DNA from: Comamonas sp009360615
GTDB lineage: Bacteria > Pseudomonadota > Gammaproteobacteria > Burkholderiales > Burkholderiaceae_C
Length of the DNA stretch: 64,000 nt
Reading direction: 5' to 3' (one strand)
Assembly (NCBI RefSeq): GCF_035784015.1
Contig: NZ_JALKOW010000005.1
Shown here: piece after piece, positions 1 to 8,512 of the stretch
Numbering within the stretch: position 1 is the stretch's first letter
How the letters are laid out: every line of letters begins with the position of its first letter
Made by a program: the position numbers and the translations under genes
The notes under the pieces: model-generated
Databases searched by the model: none
The model's input: the letters and a program-made list of their open reading frames with translations, nothing else
Told to the model about the DNA's origin: nothing

Positions 1-59
1 GCTAGGCCCGTCCCCCGTATCCCTTGCCTCGATCTTTATTACGACAGGAGACTTCATCC

Positions 60-1007
60 ATGGCTCTCGATCCCCATCTGGCCGGTGTGCTGCAGACGCT
101 GGCCGCTGCCAACAGGAAATCCACCGCCGAAGGCACACCCGAAGAGGGCCGTGCCGGCTATCTGGCGCTGACCCGTGGCTCGCTCACGCCCGAGCAGATC
201 GTGCCCGTGGGCAACGTGCAGGACATGACCGTGCCCGGCGGTGCAGGCCCTGTGGCAGCGCGCTTTTACACGCCCGAAGGCGCAGGGCCTTTTCCCACCG
301 TGGCCTATTTTCACGGCGGAGGCTATGTCATCGGCAACCTGGACACGCATGACAATATCTGCCGCGAGATCTGCCGTGACGCGCAGGCCGTGGTGGTGTC
401 GGTGGACTATCGGCTGGCCCCCGAGCACCCCTTCCCCGCAGGCATAGAGGACGCCGTGGCCGCCGCCCGCTGGGTGGTCGCCAATGCGCCTGAGCTGGGG
501 GGCAGCGCCACCGTGGCCGTGGCCGGCGATAGCGCTGGCGGCAACTTCTGCGCCGTGGTGGCGCAGCAGCTGCGCGATGCGGGCATTTCCCTGGCTGCCC
601 AATTCCTCATCTACCCCGCGGTAGACCACGCCGCCGCCGAGTACGCCAGCGCCGAGCAGAACGCCAGGGGCTATTTCCTGGAAGCCGAGACCATGGCCTG
701 GTTCTACCGCCATTACGCCGGCGCCTGCCCCGATGCGCTGGACCCGCGACTGGCACCGCTGCAGGCCAGGAGCCTGGCAAACCTGCCACCCGCCGTGATC
801 GTGAATGCCGAGTTCGATCCGCTGCGCGATCAGGGCGCGGCCTACGCCGAGGCGCTGCGTGCTGCGGGCGGTCAGGCCGAGCTGATTGAAGGTGCAGGCA
901 TGATCCATGGCTTCTTCGACATGGGCCGCTGGTCGCCAGGCGCGCAGGCCATCATCACGCACAGCATCGAGCGCTTTGCCGCGCTGCTCCGGGCGTCCGC
1001 CCTCTGA
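60..1007 (+). CDS. alpha/beta hydrolase, HSL-type esterase
   Basis: Probable carboxylesterase of the hormone-sensitive-lipase group, hydrolysing short or medium acyl esters in the cytoplasm. Visible signatures are the oxyanion-hole HGGG at residues 85-88, the nucleophile elbow GDSAG with Ser158, and late Asp (FDPLRDQ) and His (MIHGFF) residues completing the triad. At 315 aa it has the usual family length and no signal peptide. An in-frame start exists at position 24, but ATG 60 is preferred because an AGGAG lies about 10 nt upstream and the protein then begins like its relatives. It stands alone on the plus strand, so its substrate is unknown. A second member of the same family lies at 43066-44067. 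Confidence 0.88.
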   Translation: MALDPHLAGVLQTLAAANRKSTAEGTPEEGRAGYLALTRGSLTPEQIVPVGNVQDMTVPGGAGPVAARFYTPEGAGPFPTVAYFHGGGYVIGNLDTHDNICREICRDAQAVVVSVDYRLAPEHPFPAGIEDAVAAARWVVANAPELGGSATVAVAGDSAGGNFCAVVAQQLRDAGISLAAQFLIYPAVDHAAAEYASAEQNARGYFLEAETMAWFYRHYAGACPDALDPRLAPLQARSLANLPPAVIVNAEFDPLRDQGAAYAEALRAAGGQAELIEGAGMIHGFFDMGRWSPGAQAIITHSIERFAALLRASAL

Positions 1008-1540
1008 GCAAACCAAGGAGACATCGCGGGAATGAAGCCTTTGTGATGGGCAAGGTGTCTCAGACCACAGGAGAGAGGCCCAGGCATCTTCGCATTGCCG
1101 CTCAACGCCCCAATCCCGCGCGAGCCCAGGCAAAGACAGTCCGTGCCGAAACTGGATTCAGTCGTGGGCAGGGCGATAACCCATGAATGCACAGGTGCAT
1201 TGTTCTTCCTGAAGCTCTAACCCGTCCAGGCCTTGCGCTGGAGTGCTCTGAAGCACAGTGCCCGGTTGCGCGTCGCAGCGATCCGACATGGTCGATTGCG
1301 GTATTTCAAGTGCCCGGGCCCCGGGTGCTCGGACGGTGCAAGCGGGCGCCTATACGCCTGTACGCCTGTGCCTGGCGCTGCAGCGGGTCGGTGCCGGATC
1401 TGGATGTGCACACCGCGGGGCTTGGCATCATCGACGCACGAAACCGAGCGCGGCTGCTGGAATAATGGTGCCCCGGCATAGATAGCGGCCTGCGCCCGCG
1501 CTTGGCCCGGTTCAAGGCCCTGGATGCATAAGGAAAGATA
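1008..1540. other. non-coding stretch, no gene seen
   Basis: These 533 bases hold no frame with family-like protein sequence; open frames here are GC-rich shadows. A short direct repeat (ACGCCTGT twice, near 1355-1372) and a small GC palindrome around 1313-1325 are visible but not interpretable. An AAGGA-type ribosome site just before 1541 belongs to the next gene. I see no tRNA, terminator or mobile-element end. Confidence 0.5.
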
Positions 1541-2563
1541 ATGGAAAACCGCAAAATCGGCCCATTCAGCGTCGCCAATGTGGCGCTGGGCTGCATGAAT
1601 TTCTGCCATGCCTACGGCAATCCCGTCTCCACCGAGCAGTCGCATGCCGTGCTGCATGCGGCCCTGGATGCGGGCGTGACCCTGTTCGACACTGCCGCTC
1701 TCTACGGCTTTGGCGCCAGCGAATCGCTGATCGGTCCCGTGCTCAAGCCCCATCGCAACCACATCACTCTGGCCAGCAAGTGCGGCATGGCCGGCGTGCG
1801 CGGCGAAGACGGCGTGATGCGCCGCGTCATCGACGGTCGTCCCAGGACGTTGCGCCAGAACTGCGAAGACAGCCTCAAGCGCCTGGGCACCGATGTGATC
1901 GATCTCTACTACCTGCATCGCTGGGACAGGAACGTGCCCATCGAAGAGTCGGTGGGCGAGATGGCGCGCCTGAAGGAAGAGGGCAAGATTCGCGCCCTGG
2001 GTCTGTCGGAGGTCGGCACCGATGCGCTGCGCCGCGCGCACCAGGAGCATCCGATTGCCGCGCTGCAAAGCGAATATTCGCTGTGGTCGCGCAATGCGGA
2101 GCTCGGAACGCTCGCCGCCTGCAAGGAGCTGGGCATTGCCTATGTGGCCTTCAGTCCCATGGGCCGAGCCTTCTTCAGCGGCAAGCTGCAGCAGGTGGAC
2201 AACCTGGTCAAGGGAGATATCCGAGCCTCCATGCCGCGCTTTGCCGGCGAGGCCTACGCGCAGAATCTGCGCCTGCTCATCCCCATGCAGGCCGTGGCGG
2301 ACAAGGCCGGCTGCACGCTGGCCGAGCTGGCCATCGCCTGGGTGCTGCACCAGGGCGAGCATGTGATTGCCTTGCCCGGCACCACCAGCGTGGAGCATCT
2401 GCACGAAGACATTCGCGGCGGCCGCGTCCATCTCGACGCCGGGCTGCTGGCCGAGCTCGATGACATCTTCAAGCCCGAAGCCATTGCCGGCGACCGCTAT
2501 GCGCTGCAAGGCCAGGGCGAGGTCGATACCGAGAAGTTCGCGTTTGAACAGCGCCCCGCCTGA
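1541..2563 (+). CDS. aldo/keto reductase
   Basis: NAD(P)H-dependent oxidoreductase of the aldo/keto reductase superfamily, a cytosolic TIM barrel that reduces aldehydes or ketones. The catalytic tetrad can be followed: Asp50 (LFDTAALYG), Tyr55, Lys80 (LASKCG) and His126 (YLHRWD). At 340 aa it resembles the YakC/PLR-type AKRs. AAGGAAAG precedes the ATG by a suitable distance. It converges on the CoA-transferase-like gene at 2590; the two stop codons lie in the arms of an inverted repeat. The substrate cannot be read from the sequence. Confidence 0.9.
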   Translation: MENRKIGPFSVANVALGCMNFCHAYGNPVSTEQSHAVLHAALDAGVTLFDTAALYGFGASESLIGPVLKPHRNHITLASKCGMAGVRGEDGVMRRVIDGRPRTLRQNCEDSLKRLGTDVIDLYYLHRWDRNVPIEESVGEMARLKEEGKIRALGLSEVGTDALRRAHQEHPIAALQSEYSLWSRNAELGTLAACKELGIAYVAFSPMGRAFFSGKLQQVDNLVKGDIRASMPRFAGEAYAQNLRLLIPMQAVADKAGCTLAELAIAWVLHQGEHVIALPGTTSVEHLHEDIRGGRVHLDAGLLAELDDIFKPEAIAGDRYALQGQGEVDTEKFAFEQRPA

Positions 2564-2598
2564 GGCGGATGGCTGATCGCTCTGGTGGCTCAGGCGGG
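2555..2598. terminator. inverted repeat between convergent genes
   Basis: A perfect 10-bp inverted repeat (2555-2564 CCCGCCTGAG with 2589-2598 CTCAGGCGGG) encloses 24 nt. Each arm holds the Pro-Ala-stop end of one of the two convergent genes. There is no T-tract, so it is at best a weak bidirectional transcription barrier. Confidence 0.35.
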
Positions 2599-3480
2599 CA
2601 GGGCGTGCAGCGGAATGTCCCTGTCCTGCGCCAGCTGCATCAGCTGCGCGCAGTTGCGCGCGGCCAGAAACCGGGCCACGCCCTGATGGATCTCGGGCTT
2701 GCGCATGTCGGTGGGGTGGCTGAACAGCAGGTCTGCGGCTTCGCACAGGCGCTGGGCAAAGTGAGGCTCCAGCGCGGCCACGGCCACGATGCCGTCGGCA
2801 CACGGGTAGATGCGGTAGCCCGCATGGGCGCCGCCGACATCGCCCACGGGCTGGGTCAGGCCCCAGTGCCAGGGCAGGGCCAGCCATTGCGCGGCCTGGG
2901 CCAGGCCGACCTCGCGCAGGATGCCACGCCCGCTGCGGCCGCTGACGAGCACGGCCTGGAGCACGGCCTCGCTGGCCATCAGCGCTCCCGCCATATCGGC
3001 AAACAGGCTGGGGGGCAGGGCGGTGCTGTGCACCAGTCCGGCTTCGGCCTGATAGGTGAGATCGTGGCCGGGGACATCGGCCAGCTCGCCCGCACTGCCG
3101 ACCACGCGCACCAGCGACAGTCGGGGGTAGCGCTGCTGCAGGGCTTCCCAGCCCAGGCCCAGCTTGCTCAGGGCAGAAGGGCGGAACGAGGTCAACAGCA
3201 CATCGGTTTGTGCCAGCTGGGCGTGCAGGCTGGCCTGACCTTCGGCGGTCTTGAGATCGGCCTGCAGGGTTTGCACCTTGTCATGCATCTGCGCGTAGGC
3301 ATCGGGACAGTAGAGGCCCATGGGGTCGGCGCTGCGGTCTGCGCCGGGGGCCAGAGGCTCGAGCTTGCGGCAGTCGGCTCCCATGCCGGCGCAGCGCCAC
3401 AGAGCGGCGGGGCCGGGCAGGTTGAGGGCCAGGCTGAGGATGCGAGTTCCTTGCAGGGGTTGAATGGCGGAGCTGGGCAT
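2590..3480 (-). CDS. CaiB/BaiF-type CoA-transferase family protein, short form
   Basis: Resembles family III CoA-transferases (CaiB/BaiF), which move CoA between carboxylic acids. Recognisable pieces are the N-terminal LQGTRILSLALNLPGPAA, the VLLTSFRPSALSKLGLGWEAL region, and a central DLTYQAEAGLV segment matching the family's D-x-x-x-Q/A-x-x-G region. At 296 aa it lacks roughly a quarter of the usual 380-400 aa. The PGP(A/Y)AAL region is followed by a shortened first domain, and the usual catalytic-Asp neighbourhood is altered. It may be one half of a heteromeric enzyme, an inactive relative or a racemase-like short form. It is divergent from the dioxygenase gene at 3705. Confidence 0.7.
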   Translation of the reverse strand: MPSSAIQPLQGTRILSLALNLPGPAALWRCAGMGADCRKLEPLAPGADRSADPMGLYCPDAYAQMHDKVQTLQADLKTAEGQASLHAQLAQTDVLLTSFRPSALSKLGLGWEALQQRYPRLSLVRVVGSAGELADVPGHDLTYQAEAGLVHSTALPPSLFADMAGALMASEAVLQAVLVSGRSGRGILREVGLAQAAQWLALPWHWGLTQPVGDVGGAHAGYRIYPCADGIVAVAALEPHFAQRLCEAADLLFSHPTDMRKPEIHQGVARFLAARNCAQLMQLAQDRDIPLHALPA

Positions 3481-3704
3481 GAGGCGGATATTCCTTGTCT
3501 GGACTTGTGCAGGCCTGGGGGCGCCGGTATGGTTTCCGTTTGCTGGAAGCGAAGCCCATCGGGCAATGGCCGTTGTAGTGCAAGTCGGGCCCCGACCCTG
3601 GCACTTTCAGGACAGTCTGTTGCGGTGGCGATGCTTTCGGGCACTGTTGCGCTGTGGCAAGCTTGCCCTGTCCGTAAAAAAGCGCCTCTTGGAGGTGCGT
3701 TCGA

Positions 3705-4655
3705 TTGACCGAGATGCGTAGACGTACGCTTTTGTCCCTGGGCGCAGCCTCCGTGCTGGCCGCCGGCGGGGGCTGGAAGGCTTTTTCCATGAACTCCACT
3801 TCTTCCCTGTTGCCCGAGCAGCTGCTGCAGCAGCTCAAGCCGTCGCCGCGCATGCCGGTGATGTTCCTGGGGCACGGAAGCCCCATGAATGTGATCGAGG
3901 ACACGCACTGGCGCCAGAGCTGGAAGGCCCTGGGCCAGGAGCTGACGGCCCGAGGCGTTGCTCCGCAGCTGATTCTCTGCGTTTCCGCCCACTGGCTGAC
4001 CGAGTCCGACTGGGCATTGACCGGCATGGCCCAGCCGCGCACGATTCATGACTTCGGCGGCTTTCCGCAAGAGCTGTTCGATCAGCAATATCCCGCTCCC
4101 GGTGCGCCCGAGGTGGCAAGGCAACTGGCCGCCGAACTGCAGTCGCCGCTGGACGGCTCGGCGCTGCTGGTGGACCAGAAGTGGGGTTTTGATCACGGCA
4201 CCTGGTCGGTGCTGCTGCCCATGTTCCCCGAGGCCCGCATTCCCGTCATGCAGCTGAGCATGCCCTATGGACTGGCACCCGAGAAGCATTTCGAGATGGG
4301 CCGCCAGCTGCGTGCGCTGCGCGACCGCGGCGTGCTGATCGTGGGCAGCGGCAATATCGTGCACAACCTGCGTGCCATGCAGCGCAGTGCCAGCGACAAC
4401 CAGGCCTATGACTGGACGATACAGTTCGATACCGAAGTCCAGCAGCGACTGGACAGCGGCAATCTGGCCGATCTGAGCACCTTTCTGGAATGGGGCCCCC
4501 AGGCCCGTCTGGCCCATCCCACGCACGACCACTATCTGCCCCTGCTGTATGCGGCAGGGGCCGTGCAGGAGGGCGAAGCGCCGCGTGTGTTCAACACGGC
4601 CTACCAGTATGCGGCGCTGTCCATGCGCTCGGCCATCTGGGGATTGAGCACCTGA
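3705..4655 (+). CDS. DODA-type extradiol ring-opening dioxygenase with Tat-like leader
   Basis: Member of the LigB/4,5-DOPA-dioxygenase (YgiD-like) family of non-haem metal enzymes that open catecholic rings. Metal and catalytic histidines are visible in LGHGSPMN (His57), SAHW (His96), TIHDFGGF and FDHGTW, and the fold's PYGLAPEKHFEMG and GSGNIVHNL segments are intact. The start is a TTG at 3705: GGAGG lies 9 nt before it but 18 nt before the next ATG at 3714. The N-terminus is odd for this family, with RRRTLL followed by an Ala/Gly-rich hydrophobic stretch (residues 5-27). That looks like a twin-arginine export signal, although E. coli YgiD is cytosolic. An internal ATG (Met29) would give a leaderless protein. 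Confidence 0.85.
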   Translation: MTEMRRRTLLSLGAASVLAAGGGWKAFSMNSTSSLLPEQLLQQLKPSPRMPVMFLGHGSPMNVIEDTHWRQSWKALGQELTARGVAPQLILCVSAHWLTESDWALTGMAQPRTIHDFGGFPQELFDQQYPAPGAPEVARQLAAELQSPLDGSALLVDQKWGFDHGTWSVLLPMFPEARIPVMQLSMPYGLAPEKHFEMGRQLRALRDRGVLIVGSGNIVHNLRAMQRSASDNQAYDWTIQFDTEVQQRLDSGNLADLSTFLEWGPQARLAHPTHDHYLPLLYAAGAVQEGEAPRVFNTAYQYAALSMRSAIWGLST

Positions 4656-4657
4656 TA

Positions 4658-4754
4658 AATATTTTGATAGCTAGCTGCGTTTGATAAACAAGGTTTTCGG
4701 ATGATTTTTAATCTGAAAACAATACGTGAAGAGCGCTGGAAGCTATCAAATATT
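4658..4754. repeat. AT-rich dispersed repeat with inverted ends
   Basis: About 97 bp bounded by near-perfect inverted ends: 4658-4672 AATATTTTGATAGCT and 4741-4754 AGCTATCAAATATT. The interior carries AGCTGCGTTTGATAAACAAG and GAGCGCTGG, of the type scattered between genes in Comamonadaceae. Related pieces occur at 37028-37060, 39865-39876 and about 47870-47965. Confidence 0.6.
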
Positions 4755-4773
4755 CTGCAGACATTGACGCCAC

Positions 4774-4812
4774 CCTAAAAAAAGAGCAACGGACTTTCAT
4801 CCGTTGCTCTTT
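4774..4812. terminator. intrinsic terminator of tyrB, possibly bidirectional
   Basis: A perfect 13-bp stem (4781-4793 with 4800-4812) and 6-nt loop. On the minus strand it is followed by a run of seven T, giving a strong Rho-independent terminator about 35 nt after the tyrB stop. On the plus strand the T-run is shorter, so it may also stop the dioxygenase transcript. Confidence 0.9.
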
Positions 4813-4846
4813 GGCTTTCAGGGGGGGCAGGCCCCGAATCGTGGAC

Positions 4847-6043
4847 TCAGATCACGGCGGCGATGGCCTTGCAGACGTAATCGATGTTCTTGCTGTTGAG
4901 CGCCGCCACGCACATGCGGCCGGTGTCGGTGCCGTACACGCCGAATTCGGAGCGCAGACGCACCATCTGATCCTTGGACAGGCCGGAGTACGAGAACATG
5001 CCGATCTGGGTGGTGATGAAGGACATGTCCTGGGTCACGCCGGCGGCCTTCAGGCCGTCGACCAGCTTCTGGCGCATGGCCTTGATGCGTACGCGCATCT
5101 CACCCAGCTCCTTCTCCCACAGAGCGCGCAGCTCGGGGTTGTTCAGCACCGCTGCCACCACGGCACCGCCATGGGTGGGCGGGTTGGAGTAGTTGGTGCG
5201 GATGACGATCTTCAGCTGCGACAGCACGCGAGCGGCCTCGTCCTTGTCGGATGCCACCACGGACAGGGCGCCCACGCGTTCGCCGTACAGGCTGAAGCTC
5301 TTGGAGAAGGAGGTCGAGACAAAGATGTTCAGGCCTGCGGCCACGAACTTGCCGATCACGGCGCCGTCTTCGGCGATGCCGTGGCCAAAGCCCTGGTAGG
5401 CCATGTCCAGGAACGCGACCAGGCCCTTGGCCTTGACGACGGCAATCACTTCATCCCACTGGGCGGCAGTGATGTCGTAGCCGGTGGGGTTGTGGCAGCA
5501 AGCGTGCAGCACGACCACGGTACCGGCAGCGGCCGCATTCAGGTCGGCCAGCATGCCGGCGAAGTCGATGGAGCGGGTCGCTGCATCGTAGTAGGCATAG
5601 GTGCCGACTTCGAAACCTGCGTTGGTGAAGATGGCCTTGTGGTTTTCCCAGCTGGGGTTGGAGATCAGGACCTTGGCGTTGGGGTTGAGCTTCTTCAGGA
5701 AGTCGGCGCCGATCTTCAGGCCGCCGGTGCCACCAATGGCCTGCACGGTGGCCACGCGACCGGACTTGACCACCTCGGACTCGGCACCGAACACCAGGGC
5801 CTTGACGCCGTTGTCATAGGCGGCAATGCCGTCGATGGGCAGGTAGCCACGGGCGGTGGGCTTTTCCATCATGGCCTTCTCGGCGGCCTGCACGCACTCC
5901 AGCAAGGGCAGCTTGCCGTTGTCGTCGAAGTACACGCCCACGCCCAGATTCACTTTGTTGGGGTTTGCGTCAGCAGCAAATTGCTCGTTCAGACCCAGGA
6001 TGGGGTCGCGGGGGGCCATTTCGACGGCGGTAAACAGAGACAT
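4847..6043 (-). CDS. tyrB: aromatic amino acid / aspartate aminotransferase
   Basis: PLP-dependent class I aminotransferase (398 aa, the usual TyrB/AspC length), transferring amino groups between aromatic amino acids or aspartate and 2-oxoglutarate in the cytoplasm. Seen are the N-terminal PRDPILGLNEQFAAD, the cofactor-contacting HACCHNPTG segment (residues 180-188), DMAYQGFG, and the Schiff-base Lys248 in SFSKSFSLYGERVG. AAGGA sits 8 nt before the ATG. It ends in a strong terminator and is divergent from uvrB. Aromatic versus aspartate preference cannot be settled from sequence alone; this subgroup is usually called TyrB or AspC interchangeably. Confidence 0.93.
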   Translation of the reverse strand: MSLFTAVEMAPRDPILGLNEQFAADANPNKVNLGVGVYFDDNGKLPLLECVQAAEKAMMEKPTARGYLPIDGIAAYDNGVKALVFGAESEVVKSGRVATVQAIGGTGGLKIGADFLKKLNPNAKVLISNPSWENHKAIFTNAGFEVGTYAYYDAATRSIDFAGMLADLNAAAAGTVVVLHACCHNPTGYDITAAQWDEVIAVVKAKGLVAFLDMAYQGFGHGIAEDGAVIGKFVAAGLNIFVSTSFSKSFSLYGERVGALSVVASDKDEAARVLSQLKIVIRTNYSNPPTHGGAVVAAVLNNPELRALWEKELGEMRVRIKAMRQKLVDGLKAAGVTQDMSFITTQIGMFSYSGLSKDQMVRLRSEFGVYGTDTGRMCVAALNSKNIDYVCKAIAAVI

Positions 6044-6217
6044 GAAAAAATCCTTGAGGGATGGAAATAAGTCAGGTCACCCCCAGCTATTGCTCCGAGC
6101 GCGTTTGACGGGCGGGGCATAGCCCGGTGCTCGAAAAAACGCATCAGCCTAGGTTAGGCTTGAGGGTTGGGCTGCCATTCTACTCGCGCTTACCCTATGC
6201 GTCATGGACATGAGATC

Positions 6218-8284
6218 ATGCAAGAACAAAATATGACTGCCGGGCCGCAAGGCCGTTTCGTGCAATACCCGGACTCGCCGTTCGAGCTGTTCCAGCCCTA
6301 TCCGCCAGCCGGGGATCAGCCCGTGGCCATCGAAAAACTGGTCGAAGGCGTCAATGACGGCGAGTCCTTCCAGACGCTGCTGGGCGTGACGGGCTCGGGC
6401 AAGACCTTCACCATGGCCAATGTGATCGCGCGTCTGGGCAGGCCCGCCATCGTGTTTGCGCCCAACAAGACGCTGGCGGCACAGCTGTACTCCGAGTTCA
6501 GGGAGTTTTTCCCGAAAAACGCGGTCGAGTACTTCGTCAGCTACTACGACTACTACCAGCCCGAAGCCTATGTGCCCCAGCGCGACCTGTTCATCGAAAA
6601 GGACAGCGCCATCAACGAGCACATCGAGCAGATGCGCCTGTCCTGCACCAAGAGCATCATGGAGCGGCGCGATGTGGTGATCGTCGCCACCGTCTCGGCC
6701 ATCTACGGCATCGGCGAGCCCGAGAGCTACCACCGCATGATCATGACACTGCGCGCGGGCGACACGCTCAACCAGCGCGACGCGATCGCGCAGCTGATTC
6801 GCATGCAGTACCAGCGCAACGACCAGGATTTCTCGCGCGGCACCTTTCGCGTGCGCGGCGACACCATCGACGTCTTTCCGGCCGAGCACTCCGAGCTGGC
6901 CGTGCGCATCGAGCTGTTCGACGACGAGGTGGAGAGCCTGCAACTGTTCGATCCGCTCACGGGCCGGGTGCGCCAGAACATTCCGCGCTTCACCATCTAT
7001 CCCAGCAGCCACTATGTGACGCCGCGCGACAAGGTGCTGGCGGCCGTGGAGACCATCAAGGAAGAGCTGGCCGAGCGCCTCAAGCAGCTGGTGGGCATGG
7101 GCAAGCTGGTGGAGGCGCAGCGCCTGGAGCAGCGCACGCGTTTCGACCTGGAAATGCTCAGCGAAGTGGGGCACTGCAAGGGCATCGAAAACTACACCCG
7201 TCATCTCTCTGCCTCCAGGCCCGGTGATCCGCCCAGCACCCTGACGGACTATCTGCCGCGCGATGCCATCATGTTCCTGGACGAAAGCCATCAGATGATC
7301 GGCCAGCTCAACGCCATGTACAACGGCGACCGGGCGCGCAAGACCACACTGGTCGAATATGGCTTTCGCCTGCCATCCGCGCTGGATAACCGCCCGCTCA
7401 AGTTCGAGGAGTTCGAGCAGCGCATGCGTCAGGTGGTCTTTGTCTCTGCCACGCCCGCCGAGTACGAGAAGACCCACGCGGGGCAGGTGGTGGAGCAGGT
7501 GGTGCGTCCCACCGGTCTGGTCGACCCCGAGATCGAAGTGCGGCCGGCCATCCATCAGGTCGATGACGTGCTGCAGGAGATCCGCGAGCGCGTGGAGCTG
7601 CAGGAGCGCGTGCTCATCACCACGCTGACCAAGCGCATGGCCGAGCAGCTGACCGAATATCTGACCGACAACGGGGTGAAGGTGCGCTATCTGCACTCCG
7701 ACGTGGACACGGTGGAGCGCGTGGAAATCATCCGCGACCTGCGCCTCGGTGCCTTCGATGTGCTGGTGGGCATCAATCTGCTGCGCGAAGGACTGGACAT
7801 TCCCGAGGTCTCGCTGGTGGCGATCCTGGATGCCGACAAGGAAGGCTTTCTGCGCGCCGAACGCAGTCTGATCCAGACCATCGGCCGCGCTGCGCGCAAC
7901 GTCAACGGCAAGGCGATTCTCTATGCGGACCGCGTCACGGAGTCCATGAAGAAAGCCATCGGCGAAACCGAAAGACGGCGCGAGAAACAGATGGCTTTCA
8001 ACGAAGCCAATGGCATCGTTCCCAAGCAGATTGTCAAGAGGGTGAAAGACCTGATTGATGGTGTGTATAGCGAAAAGAGTGGCAAGGAGGCCGAGCGACT
8101 GCAGGAACAGGCCCTGCAGCAGGCGCGTGTCGAGGATATGTCGGAGAAGGACATTGCCAAGGAGATCAAGCGCCTGGAGAAGCAGATGCTCGAGCACGCC
8201 AGGAATCTGGAGTTCGAACAGGCCGCGCGTGTGCGGGACCAGCTCTCGCGGCTCAAGCAGCAACTGTTCGGTGCGGCACCCTAG
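6218..8284 (+). CDS. uvrB: excinuclease ABC subunit B
   Basis: UvrB, the DNA-damage verification helicase of nucleotide excision repair, loaded by UvrA and partner of UvrC. Motifs in order: Walker A GVTGSGKT, the beta-hairpin YYDYYQPEAYVP used for strand separation, the motif II box DESH, SATP, helicase motifs ending in IGRAARN, and a C-terminal UVR domain (EIKRLEKQM ... QAARVRDQL) that binds UvrC. Length is about 688 aa. In-frame starts also exist at 6167, 6197 and 6233; none has a good ribosome site, so 6218 is chosen because conserved sequence begins soon after. I see no LexA box upstream. Confidence 0.95.
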   Translation: MQEQNMTAGPQGRFVQYPDSPFELFQPYPPAGDQPVAIEKLVEGVNDGESFQTLLGVTGSGKTFTMANVIARLGRPAIVFAPNKTLAAQLYSEFREFFPKNAVEYFVSYYDYYQPEAYVPQRDLFIEKDSAINEHIEQMRLSCTKSIMERRDVVIVATVSAIYGIGEPESYHRMIMTLRAGDTLNQRDAIAQLIRMQYQRNDQDFSRGTFRVRGDTIDVFPAEHSELAVRIELFDDEVESLQLFDPLTGRVRQNIPRFTIYPSSHYVTPRDKVLAAVETIKEELAERLKQLVGMGKLVEAQRLEQRTRFDLEMLSEVGHCKGIENYTRHLSASRPGDPPSTLTDYLPRDAIMFLDESHQMIGQLNAMYNGDRARKTTLVEYGFRLPSALDNRPLKFEEFEQRMRQVVFVSATPAEYEKTHAGQVVEQVVRPTGLVDPEIEVRPAIHQVDDVLQEIRERVELQERVLITTLTKRMAEQLTEYLTDNGVKVRYLHSDVDTVERVEIIRDLRLGAFDVLVGINLLREGLDIPEVSLVAILDADKEGFLRAERSLIQTIGRAARNVNGKAILYADRVTESMKKAIGETERRREKQMAFNEANGIVPKQIVKRVKDLIDGVYSEKSGKEAERLQEQALQQARVEDMSEKDIAKEIKRLEKQMLEHARNLEFEQAARVRDQLSRLKQQLFGAAP

Positions 8285-8334
8285 GACGATGTCTTCGCAG
8301 ACCTCAGGGTTATTGCGTGGGTGTGCGTTGTTAC

Positions 8335-8390
8335 CCGACAAAATTGATGGGGAATGTGATATACTTGCGTCAAACACTCAACAACAAACT
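8335..8390 (+). promoter_or_regulatory. putative isc promoter with IscR-like site
   Basis: A good -10 TATACT lies at 8360-8365, with only a weak -35 (CCGACA, 19-nt spacing). Overlapping it, 8361-8383 reads ATACTTGCGTCAAACACTCAACA. This partly matches the type-1 IscR operator (ATA-x-YYGACT ... AGTC-type arms), the usual arrangement for IscR autorepression. The site assignment is inference. Confidence 0.4.
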
Positions 8391-8512
8391 TCCCTCACAG
8401 AAGGGCTCTGAACCTAATTACAGGACGGAGTAAGGGCGGAGACTGTGCCCGTCTAGGTACTGTGACCAGGCGTGCGTTTCTGTAACGAACAATCCTGACT
8501 GAAGGAGCTCGT

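Noticed and set aside
1187..1465. Small plus-strand frame between esterase and aldo/keto reductase
   Set aside because: It has no ribosome site, no protein-like composition and several competing frames of similar length.
6044..6217. LexA box expected upstream of uvrB
   Set aside because: No CTGT-N8-ACAG or close variant was found in the gap, so SOS control of uvrB is not claimed here.
6149..8377. Open minus-strand frame of 742 codons
   Set aside because: It is antisense to uvrB, whose motifs are complete; the opposite frame is His/Leu-rich shadow.
8403..8512. Possible structured leader of iscR (GACGG/CCGTC pairing near 8424-8455)
   Set aside because: The stem is only about 5 bp with a long loop, too weak to claim a regulatory RNA.
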